In this document: piece after piece, positions 43,739 through 51,996 of the stretch | Numbering within the stretch: the stretch's first letter is position 1 | Layout: every line of letters begins with the position of its first letter | Assembly (NCBI GenBank): GCA_900466945.1 | Contig: UBNV01000010.1 | Coordinates: 248,001 to 312,000, forward strand | Source: Hyphomicrobiales bacterium | Lineage (GTDB): Bacteria; Pseudomonadota; Alphaproteobacteria; Rhizobiales; Rhizobiaceae | DNA: 64,000 bases | Direction: 5' to 3' | The notes under the pieces: generated by a model | The model's database searches: none | Told to the model about the DNA's origin: nothing | What the model saw: the letters and a program-made list of their open reading frames with translations, nothing else | Made by a program: the position numbers and the translations under genes

Positions 43739-44791
43739 ATGAACCTCGTTTTCGACGGCCATAATGACGTTCTCCTTCGCCTCTGGCGCAGTCGCAACGA
43801 GGGCCGCAATCCTGTGGCCGAATTCCGAAACGGGACCAGCGCCGGCCACATCGATGCGCCGCGCGCCAAACGCGGCGGGCTAGCGGGCGGCCTCTGCGCC
43901 ATATACATCCCATCGCCGCATGACTTCACGCTGCGCGAGCCGGATGCGAACGGGCATTATGCGACACCGCTCGATCCGCCGCTCGAACGGGCCTCTTCGC
44001 TCGACATCGCGCTGCAGATGGCCGCGATCGCGCATCGGCTCGATCAGGACGGCAGCTGGCGGCTGTGTCGAACGACTTCGGATATCCGTCAGGCGATGGC
44101 GGATGGCGTCTTCGCAGCCGTCATGCATATGGAAGGCTGCGAGGCGATCGACGCCGATCTCGAAACACTCGATGTGTTCCACGCCGCCGGGCTTCGTTCG
44201 CTGGGGCCCGTTTGGAGCCGCCACAACATCTTCGGCCATGGCGTGCCCTTCGCCTATCCGAGTTCGCCCGACACAGGACCCGGGCTGACGAAAGCCGGCG
44301 AGGATCTGATCCGGGCCTGCAACCGTCTCGGTATCCTGATCGATCTCGCCCATATCACCGAGAAAGGCTTTTGGGATGTCGAGCGGCTCAGCGACCAGCC
44401 GCTGATCGCCAGCCATTCCAACGTGCATGCGCTGACACCCGTGGCTCGCAACCTGACCGATCGGCAGATGGATGCGATCAAGGCGAGCCATGGCCTTGTC
44501 GGTCTGAACTATGCCGTCACCATGCTCAGGCCCGATGGCTGCGACGATGCCGACACATCGCTTGCGACCATGGTCAGCCATATCGATTATCTCGTCGACC
44601 GCATGGGGATCGACTGCGTTGCGCTGGGCTCGGATTTCGACGGAGCGACGATCCCCGACGTCATTGGCGACGCGGCCGGCAACCAGCGTCTGGTCACAGC
44701 GCTCAAGGATAGAGGCTATGGCCCCGATGATCTCGACAAGATCTGCCGGGAGAACTGGCTGCGGGTTCTGGCCTCCGCCTGGCACGAGTGA
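43739..44791 (+). CDS. M19-family membrane dipeptidase-like enzyme
   Basis: A 350-residue TIM-barrel dinuclear zinc enzyme of the renal dipeptidase family. His 8 and Asp 10 (FDGHNDVLLR), the bridging Glu in MHMEGCEAID, LIDLAHITEKGFWDV, IASHSNVHAL and ALGSDFDGATIP make up the metal and substrate sites. No signal or anchor is seen, so it is cytoplasmic. M19 enzymes split dipeptides including D-residue and dehydro forms. It lies 140 bases after the amidase in the same direction. Confidence 0.9.
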   Translation: MNLVFDGHNDVLLRLWRSRNEGRNPVAEFRNGTSAGHIDAPRAKRGGLAGGLCAIYIPSPHDFTLREPDANGHYATPLDPPLERASSLDIALQMAAIAHRLDQDGSWRLCRTTSDIRQAMADGVFAAVMHMEGCEAIDADLETLDVFHAAGLRSLGPVWSRHNIFGHGVPFAYPSSPDTGPGLTKAGEDLIRACNRLGILIDLAHITEKGFWDVERLSDQPLIASHSNVHALTPVARNLTDRQMDAIKASHGLVGLNYAVTMLRPDGCDDADTSLATMVSHIDYLVDRMGIDCVALGSDFDGATIPDVIGDAAGNQRLVTALKDRGYGPDDLDKICRENWLRVLASAWHE

Positions 44792-44812
44792 GCGCCGGGC
44801 CAACTATCCCGC

Positions 44813-46006
44813 TCAGGCGACGCGAAGTCCGGAGCGCCAGGCCGACTTGACGAAGGGGTGGCCGTCTTGAAGATCGACGCGGATCAGATCGGCCTTCAGA
44901 TCTGTTTCGATCGCACCGCGATCTGAAAGGTTGCCGGCCAGGGCCGGGCTCCGCGTGACCATGGCAACGGCGCTGGGCAGGTCATAGCGCAGGCCCGGAT
45001 CGGCGGAGATCATGAAGACTGCATCGAGCATGGAGCGCGGGACGTAGTCGGAGGCGAGAATGTCGACGAGCCTTGCTGCCAGCAGGTCGCGCACGGCAAT
45101 GTTGCCGGATTGCGATCCGCCGCGCACGAGGTTCGGCGCACCGGCGACGATGCGCATGCCGGCAGCACGAGCCGCTTCGGCGGCCTCGATCGAGCAGGGG
45201 AATTCCGAGATCGACACACCCTCGGCCACGCCTTCCTCGATATGGGCGACATCGGTGTCGTCGTGGCTCATCAGCGGCATCGACCGCGACCGGGCTAGGG
45301 CTACGATATCTGGCCGGGTCGTGGCCGCGATGTGGCTCTTGTCTGCGACCAGCACCTTGATCTTCTCGCGCACCAGTTCGGGGCTTTCGCCTGTCGATTT
45401 GCAGGCTCTTGCCACATAGGCCTCGACGTCGCGGCTCTGGCGGATGCCGGGCAGGTGCTCCATGACCGAGATGACGCGGACGATCTCGCGGTCGATGTTG
45501 TCAGCCGTCAGCCGCGGGGTCACCGGATCTGTCAGTTCGCAGCGTAGATGCACGAGGTGTTCCGCGCGCAGCATGCCGGATGCCTGGGCCTGCTCCAGCG
45601 CCTCGATCATCGGCTGCAGGATTTCGGCGCGCTCCGGATTGTCCGTGGTGGCGCCGACGCAGAGGCTGTCGAAGACAGTGGTGACGCCGCCGCCGATGAT
45701 CTGGGCATCATGGGCCAAAGCGGCGCGCATAAAATCCCAGCGCACATGCGCGCGCGGATAGAGATGTTTCTCGAAGTGATCGGTGTGGATATCGACGAGG
45801 CCGGGCAGCAGGTAATCGCCGGCGAAGTCGACTGCGTGCACGTGGCGCGAGGGTCCCTCGTGGATCTCGACGATCTGGCCGTTTTCGATCACGACCGTGC
45901 CATGCAGCACATGGCCTGGTGTCACGACGCGGGCGTTGGAGAGGATGAGGACCTCGCCGCGCCCCGCATCAAGGGCTTCACCCTTGGCATCCGTCTGTCT
46001 CAACAT
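44813..46006 (-). CDS. phnM: PhnM-type alpha-D-ribose 1-methylphosphonate 5-triphosphate diphosphatase, orphan
   Basis: A 397-residue amidohydrolase-superfamily protein of the PhnM family: LLPGLVDIHTDHFEKHLYPR with the metal-binding HTDH, MSHDDTDVAHIEEGVAEGVS, ISEFPCSIEAAEAARAAGM and SDYVPRSMLDAVF. PhnM removes diphosphate from ribose methylphosphonate triphosphate in C-P lyase pathways. No other phn gene is nearby; it follows ackA by 80 bases on the same strand. AAGGAG precedes the ATG. It could be a second PhnM or act on a different nucleotide-like substrate. Confidence 0.85.
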   Translation of the reverse strand: MLRQTDAKGEALDAGRGEVLILSNARVVTPGHVLHGTVVIENGQIVEIHEGPSRHVHAVDFAGDYLLPGLVDIHTDHFEKHLYPRAHVRWDFMRAALAHDAQIIGGGVTTVFDSLCVGATTDNPERAEILQPMIEALEQAQASGMLRAEHLVHLRCELTDPVTPRLTADNIDREIVRVISVMEHLPGIRQSRDVEAYVARACKSTGESPELVREKIKVLVADKSHIAATTRPDIVALARSRSMPLMSHDDTDVAHIEEGVAEGVSISEFPCSIEAAEAARAAGMRIVAGAPNLVRGGSQSGNIAVRDLLAARLVDILASDYVPRSMLDAVFMISADPGLRYDLPSAVAMVTRSPALAGNLSDRGAIETDLKADLIRVDLQDGHPFVKSAWRSGLRVA

Positions 46007-46086
46007 GGCCGCATCTCCTTCCGCTCTGGTCGAAGCGTCTCTAGGCGCGTTTCATGACGCTTTGGTGTCAGAAGTGGCGGATCTTC

Positions 46087-47262
46087 TCAGCCGATCAGTC
46101 TCCGGCAATCATCGGCAATCACCTGTTCCTCGTCCGTCGCAATCACCCGGACCTTCACGCAGCTTTCCTCTCGCGAGATCACGGCTTCGTTGCGGTCGTT
46201 CGCCTCGCTGTCGAGGAGGAGGCCGAGGAAGCGCAGTCGCTCGATCACCGATCGGCGGATTGCCGGCTGGTTCTCGCCGATGCCGGCGGTGAAGACCAGT
46301 GTGTCCAAGCCGCCGAGCGTGGCTGAGAGCCGCGCCACTTCGCCTGCGATGCGGAAGGTGAAGACATCGAGCGCCTCGCAGGCCTCCTTCGACGGGGTCT
46401 CCAGCAGTACCCGGCTGTCGGCGCTGATGCCTGAGAGGCCGAGCAGGCCGGACTGCTTGTAGATCATTTCCTCGACCTGTTTGACGCTCAGCCCATGGGC
46501 GTCGATCAGGTGAAACAGCACGCCTGGATCGATCGCGCCCGAGCGGGTCGCCATGGGCACGCCGTCTATGGTGGAAAAACCCATCGAGGTGTCCCGGCTG
46601 ACGCCATTCTCCAGCGCGCAGAGGCTGGCACCGGAGCCTAGATGGGCGACGACGGCGCGGCCGCCGGCGGACTCCGGCTCAAGCGTCTTCAGGGCGCCCG
46701 CGACATAGGCATAGGAGAGGCCGTGAAAGCCGTAGCGCTTGACGCCCTTGTCGAACCACTCGCGCGGGATGGCGAAGCGCCTGATGACATCGGATTGCGT
46801 GCGGTGGAAGGCGGTGTCGAAGGACGCGGTCTGGGGCAGACAGGGTTTCAGCTCGGCGATGGCGCGGATGAGGCGGAGATTCTGCGGCTGGTGAAGCGGT
46901 GCCAGCGTCACCAGGCTCTCGATGCCGGCGAGGCTCGTGTCGTCGACCTTCACTGCAGCCGTAAAGAGATCGCCGCCATGCACCACGCGGTGGCCCACTG
47001 CCGAGACGGCGTCGAGGTGGTAATGCGCGGACAGCCAGTCAAAGACCTCTTCGAGAACGTCGTGCAGCAGGTCGTCGGTCTTTGCCACCAGGGGCACGTC
47101 AAAAACCTGGGGTCCCTCGATGAGATGGAAGGTCAGCGGCTCGGCACGGAAGTCGATGACGCCCTTGCCGATCCGTTTTGCTCCATCCGCCTCGCGGGTG
47201 AAAATGCCGATCTTCACCGTGGAAGAGCCGGCATTGAAGGTCAGCAGCAGTTTCTGGCTCAT
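46087..47262 (-). CDS. ackA: acetate kinase
   Basis: A 391-residue ASKHA-fold kinase that makes ATP and acetate from acetyl phosphate, or the reverse. FNAGSSTVKIGIF, GHRVVHGG with the catalytic Arg, FDTAFH, YGFHGLSYAYV, AHLGSGASLCA and FTAGIGENQPAIR are the family motifs in order. Its start overlaps the stop of the maoC-pta gene by 4 bases, the usual rhizobial pair. It could accept propionyl phosphate as well; sequence does not separate the two. Confidence 0.92.
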   Translation of the reverse strand: MSQKLLLTFNAGSSTVKIGIFTREADGAKRIGKGVIDFRAEPLTFHLIEGPQVFDVPLVAKTDDLLHDVLEEVFDWLSAHYHLDAVSAVGHRVVHGGDLFTAAVKVDDTSLAGIESLVTLAPLHQPQNLRLIRAIAELKPCLPQTASFDTAFHRTQSDVIRRFAIPREWFDKGVKRYGFHGLSYAYVAGALKTLEPESAGGRAVVAHLGSGASLCALENGVSRDTSMGFSTIDGVPMATRSGAIDPGVLFHLIDAHGLSVKQVEEMIYKQSGLLGLSGISADSRVLLETPSKEACEALDVFTFRIAGEVARLSATLGGLDTLVFTAGIGENQPAIRRSVIERLRFLGLLLDSEANDRNEAVISREESCVKVRVIATDEEQVIADDCRRLIG

Positions 47263-48641
47263 GCTTTCCCACCCAGGGCTGCCGCGCGTTTGGCGGCCAC
47301 CAGCTTCGCCAAAGCTGCCGAGGCGATGCGGACCCTGAGGCTATCCGAGCGACTGGTCAGGATGATGGGCACGCGGGCGCCGAGCACCAGGCCGGCGGCA
47401 TCGGCATTTGCGAAGTATAGGAGCTGCTTGGCGAGCATGTTGCCGGCTTCGAGATCCGGCACCAGCAGGATGTCGGCATCGCCCGCCACGGGCGAGACGA
47501 TGCCCTTGGTGCGGGCGGCCTCCATGCTGATCGCATTGTCGAAGGCGAGCGGGCCATCGACCTTGGCGCCCCTGATCTGGCCGCGCGCCGCCATGACCGT
47601 GAGGGCTGCCGCCTCCAGTGTCGCCGGCATTTTGTCGTTGACCGTCTCGACGGCGGCGAGCACCGCGACCTTGGGTTCCGGCACACCCAGCATATGCATG
47701 AGGTCCACGGCGTTCTGGCAGATGTCGCGCTTGTGCTCGAGCGTTGGGGCGATGTTAATCGCCGCATCCGTGACGATCAGCAGCTTGGAATAGGCGGGCA
47801 CATCCATGACATAGACATGGCTGACGCGGCGTTCTGTGCGCAGGCCCGAGCCGCTGCCGACGACGGCGCCGAGCAGTTCATCGGAATGCAGGCTGCCCTT
47901 CATCACCGAGCCGACCTTGCCGGCAACCGCAAGCTCGACGGCAAGGGCCGCTGCCGCATGGCTGTGTTCGGTATTCAAGATCTCGAAGCCGTCGATGGAT
48001 ATGCCGGCCAGTTCGGCCGCTGCACGGATCTTGGCTTCTGGCCCGATCAGGATCGGATCGAGCAGGCCCTCGTCGCGGATCTCCACGGCACCTTCGATCG
48101 CTTCCGGCGAGCAGGGATGCACGAGTGCTGTCTTTACCATCGACAGGCTGCGGGCTTCGGCAACGATCGCGTCGAAGCGGTCGTGGCGCTGCAGCGAGAC
48201 GCCGGGGGTGGCATTTTCCGACCAGCTGATGCGGGTTTCGGGTGCCCGCACGCGGGCGCGACCTGCTAGCACTGGCTCGCCATGCTGGTTCACGCAGCGG
48301 GTATCGAAGATCAGCGTGCGGCCGTTGCTTTCCTTCGTCATCAGCGTGACCGTCGCGGTGATCCGGTCGCCGGTTGCGATGTCCTTCCAGAATTCCAGAT
48401 CCTGGCCGAGATAGACAGTGCCAGGGCCGGGCAGGCGGGTGTCGAGGACCGCCGAGATCATGCCGGCCGGGATCAGCGACTGGCCGAGCGGCACCGGATT
48501 GTTGTCGCCTGAGAGCGCTGCAAACAGCTCGATGTCGTCAGGGCCGATGATGCGCGTGAGGCTCGCCGCATCGCCGAGCTTCAGCTCGTCGAAGGTGCGG
48601 TTGGTGAGGACGGGTCTTTCCATGTCGCCTTCGTCTTCCAT
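47259..48641 (-). CDS. MaoC-domain / phosphate acetyltransferase fusion with damaged hydratase motif
   Basis: About 460 residues: an N-terminal MaoC hot-dog domain (residues 10-145) and a C-terminal phosphate acetyl/butyryltransferase domain with VMKGSLHSDELLGAVVGSGS and the FANADAAGLVLGARVPIILT end. The transferase makes acetyl phosphate for AckA. In related fusions the MaoC motif reads SGDxNPxHxD and continues to IAHGM; here it reads SGDNNPVPLGQSLIPAGM, about 13 residues shorter and without the catalytic His. Start is uncertain: ATG 48641 (GGGGGAGGA upstream), 48623, 48671 or 48698. Confidence 0.85.
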   Translation of the reverse strand: MEDEGDMERPVLTNRTFDELKLGDAASLTRIIGPDDIELFAALSGDNNPVPLGQSLIPAGMISAVLDTRLPGPGTVYLGQDLEFWKDIATGDRITATVTLMTKESNGRTLIFDTRCVNQHGEPVLAGRARVRAPETRISWSENATPGVSLQRHDRFDAIVAEARSLSMVKTALVHPCSPEAIEGAVEIRDEGLLDPILIGPEAKIRAAAELAGISIDGFEILNTEHSHAAAALAVELAVAGKVGSVMKGSLHSDELLGAVVGSGSGLRTERRVSHVYVMDVPAYSKLLIVTDAAINIAPTLEHKRDICQNAVDLMHMLGVPEPKVAVLAAVETVNDKMPATLEAAALTVMAARGQIRGAKVDGPLAFDNAISMEAARTKGIVSPVAGDADILLVPDLEAGNMLAKQLLYFANADAAGLVLGARVPIILTSRSDSLRVRIASAALAKLVAAKRAAALGGKA

Positions 48642-48743
48642 TGTCGAACCGTCCTCCCCCGATCCGTTCATCCTGTGGTCGGTCTGCTTCGTCAGCATGG
48701 CCAACCCTGAGGGGCAATCTCCGTGGTGAAGGGTGGGCTGTCC

Positions 48744-48757
48744 TTGACTTGGGTCAA
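48744..48757. promoter_or_regulatory. FNR/FixK-type box TTGAC-TTGG-GTCAA
   Basis: A perfect 5-base inverted repeat with a 4-base spacer, matching the FNR/FixK pattern TTGAy-N4-rTCAA. It lies about 100 bases upstream of the maoC-pta start, suggesting induction of the acetyl phosphate pathway at low oxygen. Confidence 0.6.
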
Positions 48758-48850
48758 GGGGCGGTGGGACGAAAGTCTTGGGGGGGTGGAGGGCGCCGCT
48801 CCTGATGTAGGAAGAATGGCAAGGCGCTGTTGGTGCGACGCTCTCGTGCT

Positions 48851-48983
48851 AGGTGCCCGCGCGCGGCGCGGGCCTCGAAGTGTCCAGCGGCTTCTCATTT
48901 TGCCGGGCATAGGCGGGGGCTCCGGGTCCGTTTGGGGCCTCGCCCTTCTGGGCCCGACGTTGTCGGGCACCTCAGGGTGAGGG
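48851..48983. repeat. palindromic intergenic repeat, RIME-like
   Basis: Two GC-rich hairpins: arms 48855-48862 and 48866-48873 (GCCCGCGC/GCGCGGGC), and arms 48952-48958 and 48962-48968 (GCCCGAC/GTCGGGC). AGGTGCCCG near the left end mirrors CGGGCACCT near the right end, followed by CAGGGTGAGG. This is the style of repeated intergenic mosaic elements of rhizobia. The rest of the 350-base gap (48642-48992) holds only the FNR-like box. Confidence 0.55.
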
Positions 48984-48992
48984 GAGAAGACA

Positions 48993-49991
48993 TCACCCCC
49001 ACCTGTCACGCCATGCCGGTTGCGCGTCGGCGTAGGGCAGCGCCACGGCCTCATACACCCCGCGCGCAATGGCGCGCGCCGTCACCAGCGTCGCGAGATG
49101 GCAGAGTTCCATGAGGTCTGCAGCGCCATTGCTGTCACGCTTGCCTGTCGAGGCGGAGAAGATCGTGTCGCCGTCGGAGGGCAGGTGGGTGGGAAGAACG
49201 GCACGCGCGAGGCCGTCATGGGCTGACAGAGACAGGCGGTACAGTTCGGCTTTCGACAGCGTGCAGTCGGTGACCACGGCACCGATGGTTGTCGCGGTCA
49301 GTCGCAGCCCCTTGATGCGCATCGCCCGGTCTTCAACGCGCACATGGCTCGGCTGGCCGAGGTCGCCGAACTCTTGTCCCTCCTCGAAAGGAGCTGCCCA
49401 GAAGTGCGGGCCGTCGCCCACGACCACTGAGCCCATGGCATTAACGGCCACAAGCGCTGCAATCGTGTGCCCGGCAGAGGAAACGGCACTGGCGGAGCCG
49501 AGGCCACCCTTGAAGTTTGCTGTTGTCGCACCCGTTCCCGCGCCGACCGTGCCAAGCGGGAAGGCGCCTTTGTCGGCCTTCTGAAAAGCCTCGTAGCCGA
49601 GGTCGCGATAAGGTGCGTGCAGACCCCAGTCTTTGTCTCCGCCGTTCAGGAGATCCATCAGGATCGCCTGCGGCACGATCGGCACGCGCACCGACCCGAC
49701 GGCAAAGCCGCGACCGGCGGCGCGTAGGCCCGACTGCACGCCGCCGGCTGCATCGAGTCCGAAGGCCGAGCCGCCCGAGAGCACGAAGGCATCGACCTGT
49801 TGAACCGTCATTGAAGGATCGAGGAGAGTCACGTCGCGTCCCCCCGGCGCGCCGCCGAGCACCGTGCCGGAGGCGGTCGCCGGTTCGTCGAAGAGGATGA
49901 CGGTCACACCCGAGCCGAGGGCCAGATCCGTGGCATGGCCGACGGACAAACCGTCGATGTCGGTCAGGAGGTTGAGGAGGCGATTGGGCAT
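48993..49991 (-). CDS. P1-family (DmpA/NylC-type) aminopeptidase/amidohydrolase
   Basis: A 332-residue Ntn-hydrolase-like protein of the P1/S58 family, which matures by self-cleavage. LLTDIDGLSVGHATD, GGAPGGRDVTLLDP, FVLSGGSAFGLDAAGGVQ, GTVGAGTGATTANFKGGLGS and the later ATTIGAVVTDCTLSKAE, followed by HDGLARAVLPTH, are characteristic. The region around ATTIGAVV is where NylC-type proteins cleave before a nucleophilic Thr. I chose ATG 49991; an 18-residue extension is possible. Its direction and the amide theme of the window are noted, but no operon partner is evident. Confidence 0.87.
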   Translation of the reverse strand: MPNRLLNLLTDIDGLSVGHATDLALGSGVTVILFDEPATASGTVLGGAPGGRDVTLLDPSMTVQQVDAFVLSGGSAFGLDAAGGVQSGLRAAGRGFAVGSVRVPIVPQAILMDLLNGGDKDWGLHAPYRDLGYEAFQKADKGAFPLGTVGAGTGATTANFKGGLGSASAVSSAGHTIAALVAVNAMGSVVVGDGPHFWAAPFEEGQEFGDLGQPSHVRVEDRAMRIKGLRLTATTIGAVVTDCTLSKAELYRLSLSAHDGLARAVLPTHLPSDGDTIFSASTGKRDSNGAADLMELCHLATLVTARAIARGVYEAVALPYADAQPAWRDRWG

Positions 49992-50252
49992 GCGGCGTCT
50001 CCGTATCTGGTTACGGAAAGTGGCCGCGAGCGCAGGGTATGGCAAGCAGAATTACGCCGACCGGATGAAACCTTGCCAACGGGTTCGCCCAGGGAAGCGG
50101 CCATGATCACGGCTGTGCCGCCGGGTGCTCCGTCATTTTCGATGTCGAACATCCGGCGAGATGCAACTTTTCAGGTACATTCCAACTTTAACGGAATATG
50201 CATGTGGAAGATGGCCTCTGAGGCGTAACATCGGCCGAGGCGCGTCGAACGC

Positions 50253-51050
50253 ATGTCCCGTCCTCGTCGTTCCACCGCAATCCATGTCCACCCTAAGCGA
50301 AAGAGTTCATCCTTGACTGAGCAAGCCTACAAGCGGTTCCTCCGCCCCATCCAGCCCTTCAAGCATCGCCTTTCCCGTTTCGTCTCGGCCGCTGAACGGC
50401 GTGTCTGGCTGACGGCACTGGTGGCGGCGCTTGTCACCTACTTCCTATTCGAGTTGACGGGTGAGGTGCTGGAAGGCGAGACGCGGGCCTTCGATGAGGG
50501 TGTACTTCTGATGCTGCGCGATGCCGCCGATCCGGCCATGCCGGTCGGCCCGTCCTGGCTCACCAAGATGATGGTGGATATCACGGCGCTTGGTGGCGTC
50601 ACCGTGCTGACACTGATCGTCACGCTTGTCGTTGTTTATCTCGCGCTGCGCCGCAAGTTCCGCACCGCCGCCTTCGTCACCGTCTCGATCCTCGGCGGCT
50701 GGGGTCTCAGCAGTGCGATGAAGCTCGGCATCGCCAGGCCGCGACCGGAAGTGGTTCAGCATCTGGTCGAGGTGACCGACATGAGTTTCCCGAGCGGCCA
50801 TGCGATGTTGTCGGCCATCACCTACCTGACGCTCGGTGCCATGCTCTCGCGCATCGAGGAGCAGCCTTCGCTGCGCTATTTCTTTCCGCTGGTCGCCGTC
50901 GTGCTGACGTTGCTCATCGGCCTCAGCCGGATCTATCTCGGCGTCCACTATCCGACCGATGTGCTCGGCGGCTGGGCGGCCGGCACGGTGTGGGCGTGTG
51001 GCAGTTGGTTCGTGGCGCGGTGGTTGCTGGGCAGACCAGGCGGGCGCTAG
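50253..51050 (+). CDS. PAP2-superfamily membrane phosphatase
   Basis: A 265-residue inner-membrane protein with about six helices and the three phosphatase motifs: KLGIARPRP, SFPSGHAML and SRIYLGVHYPTD with the nucleophilic His. Such enzymes dephosphorylate phosphatidic acid, undecaprenyl pyrophosphate or related lipid phosphates at the periplasmic face. The N-terminal 45 residues are basic and cytosolic. Start ATG 50253 is the longest option; TTG 50313 is an alternative. It stands alone, convergent with the Opp permease genes. Confidence 0.88.
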   Translation: MSRPRRSTAIHVHPKRKSSSLTEQAYKRFLRPIQPFKHRLSRFVSAAERRVWLTALVAALVTYFLFELTGEVLEGETRAFDEGVLLMLRDAADPAMPVGPSWLTKMMVDITALGGVTVLTLIVTLVVVYLALRRKFRTAAFVTVSILGGWGLSSAMKLGIARPRPEVVQHLVEVTDMSFPSGHAMLSAITYLTLGAMLSRIEEQPSLRYFFPLVAVVLTLLIGLSRIYLGVHYPTDVLGGWAAGTVWACGSWFVARWLLGRPGGR

Positions 51051-51069
51051 TACGCCCGCCTTTCGTTGG

Positions 51070-51996
51070 TCAATGCTTCAACGCCTTCGGATCCAGCGCA
51101 TCGCGGATCGCATCGCCGATGTAATTCACGCTCAACACCGTCAGCGAAATCGCCAGGCCCGGCCAGATGACGCGGGACGGGTTGATCTGCAGGAAGTTGG
51201 CGCCGTCGAAGAGAAGGCGGCCCCAGGTGGGGAAGTCGGGCGGGAAGCCAAGGCCGAGGAACGACAGCGCGGATTCAGTGATGATGGCGGTGGCGATGCC
51301 GAGTGTTGCCGAGACCATGATCGAGGACATCACGTTGGGCAGGATGTGCTTGATGATGATGCGGTGTTCGCGCATGCCGCTCGATTTGGCGGCCAGGATG
51401 AATTCCTGGCTCTTTATCGCCAAGACGTCGCCGCGGACGATGCGGGCCGTGTGCATCCAGCTGGTGATCCCGATGATGAAGACAATCAGGATGAAGATGC
51501 CGGTTTCCGGGCCGAAGGCGGCGCGCAGCGTGTCGCGAAAGAGCATGATGACGACCAGGAGCATCGGCAGTAGCGGCAGCGCCAGGAAGAGGTCCGTCAG
51601 ACGCATCAGCGGGCCATCGAGCTTGCGGGAATAGCCCGAGAGCACGCCGACCAGTGTTCCCACCACGAGCGCCAACAGCATGGCGGCCATGCCGACGGCG
51701 AGCGAAATCTGCCCGCCGGTCAGGACCTGGGCCAGCATGTCCTTACCCAGATTGTCGGTGCCGAAGGGATGAAGCAGGGAGGGGCCCTGGTTCTTGGCAC
51801 GGATGTCGATCTTGTTCGGGTCGATCGTGTGAATGTAGGGCCCGATGAAGACGGCAAGCACGATGAAGACGAAGACGATCAGGCCGGCGACGCCACCCTT
51901 GTGGGCGCGGAACTGACGCCAGAGCATGGGCCAGAAGGCGCCGCTTTCAGGCCTTGTCTGCAGGGCGGGTGTCGTTGCGACTGCTGCATCACTCAT
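51070..51996 (-). CDS. peptide ABC transporter permease (OppC/DppC-like)
   Basis: A 308-residue permease with the OppC N-terminal extension, HPFGTDNLGKDMLAQVLTGG, six helices and the loop EFILAAKSSGMREHRIIIKH, then ILPNVMSSIMVSATLG that contacts the ATPase. ATG 51996 overlaps the end of oppB by 8 bases; the frame to 52038 lies inside it. Last gene of the leftward peptide uptake operon. Confidence 0.9.
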   Translation of the reverse strand: MSDAAVATTPALQTRPESGAFWPMLWRQFRAHKGGVAGLIVFVFIVLAVFIGPYIHTIDPNKIDIRAKNQGPSLLHPFGTDNLGKDMLAQVLTGGQISLAVGMAAMLLALVVGTLVGVLSGYSRKLDGPLMRLTDLFLALPLLPMLLVVIMLFRDTLRAAFGPETGIFILIVFIIGITSWMHTARIVRGDVLAIKSQEFILAAKSSGMREHRIIIKHILPNVMSSIMVSATLGIATAIITESALSFLGLGFPPDFPTWGRLLFDGANFLQINPSRVIWPGLAISLTVLSVNYIGDAIRDALDPKALKH

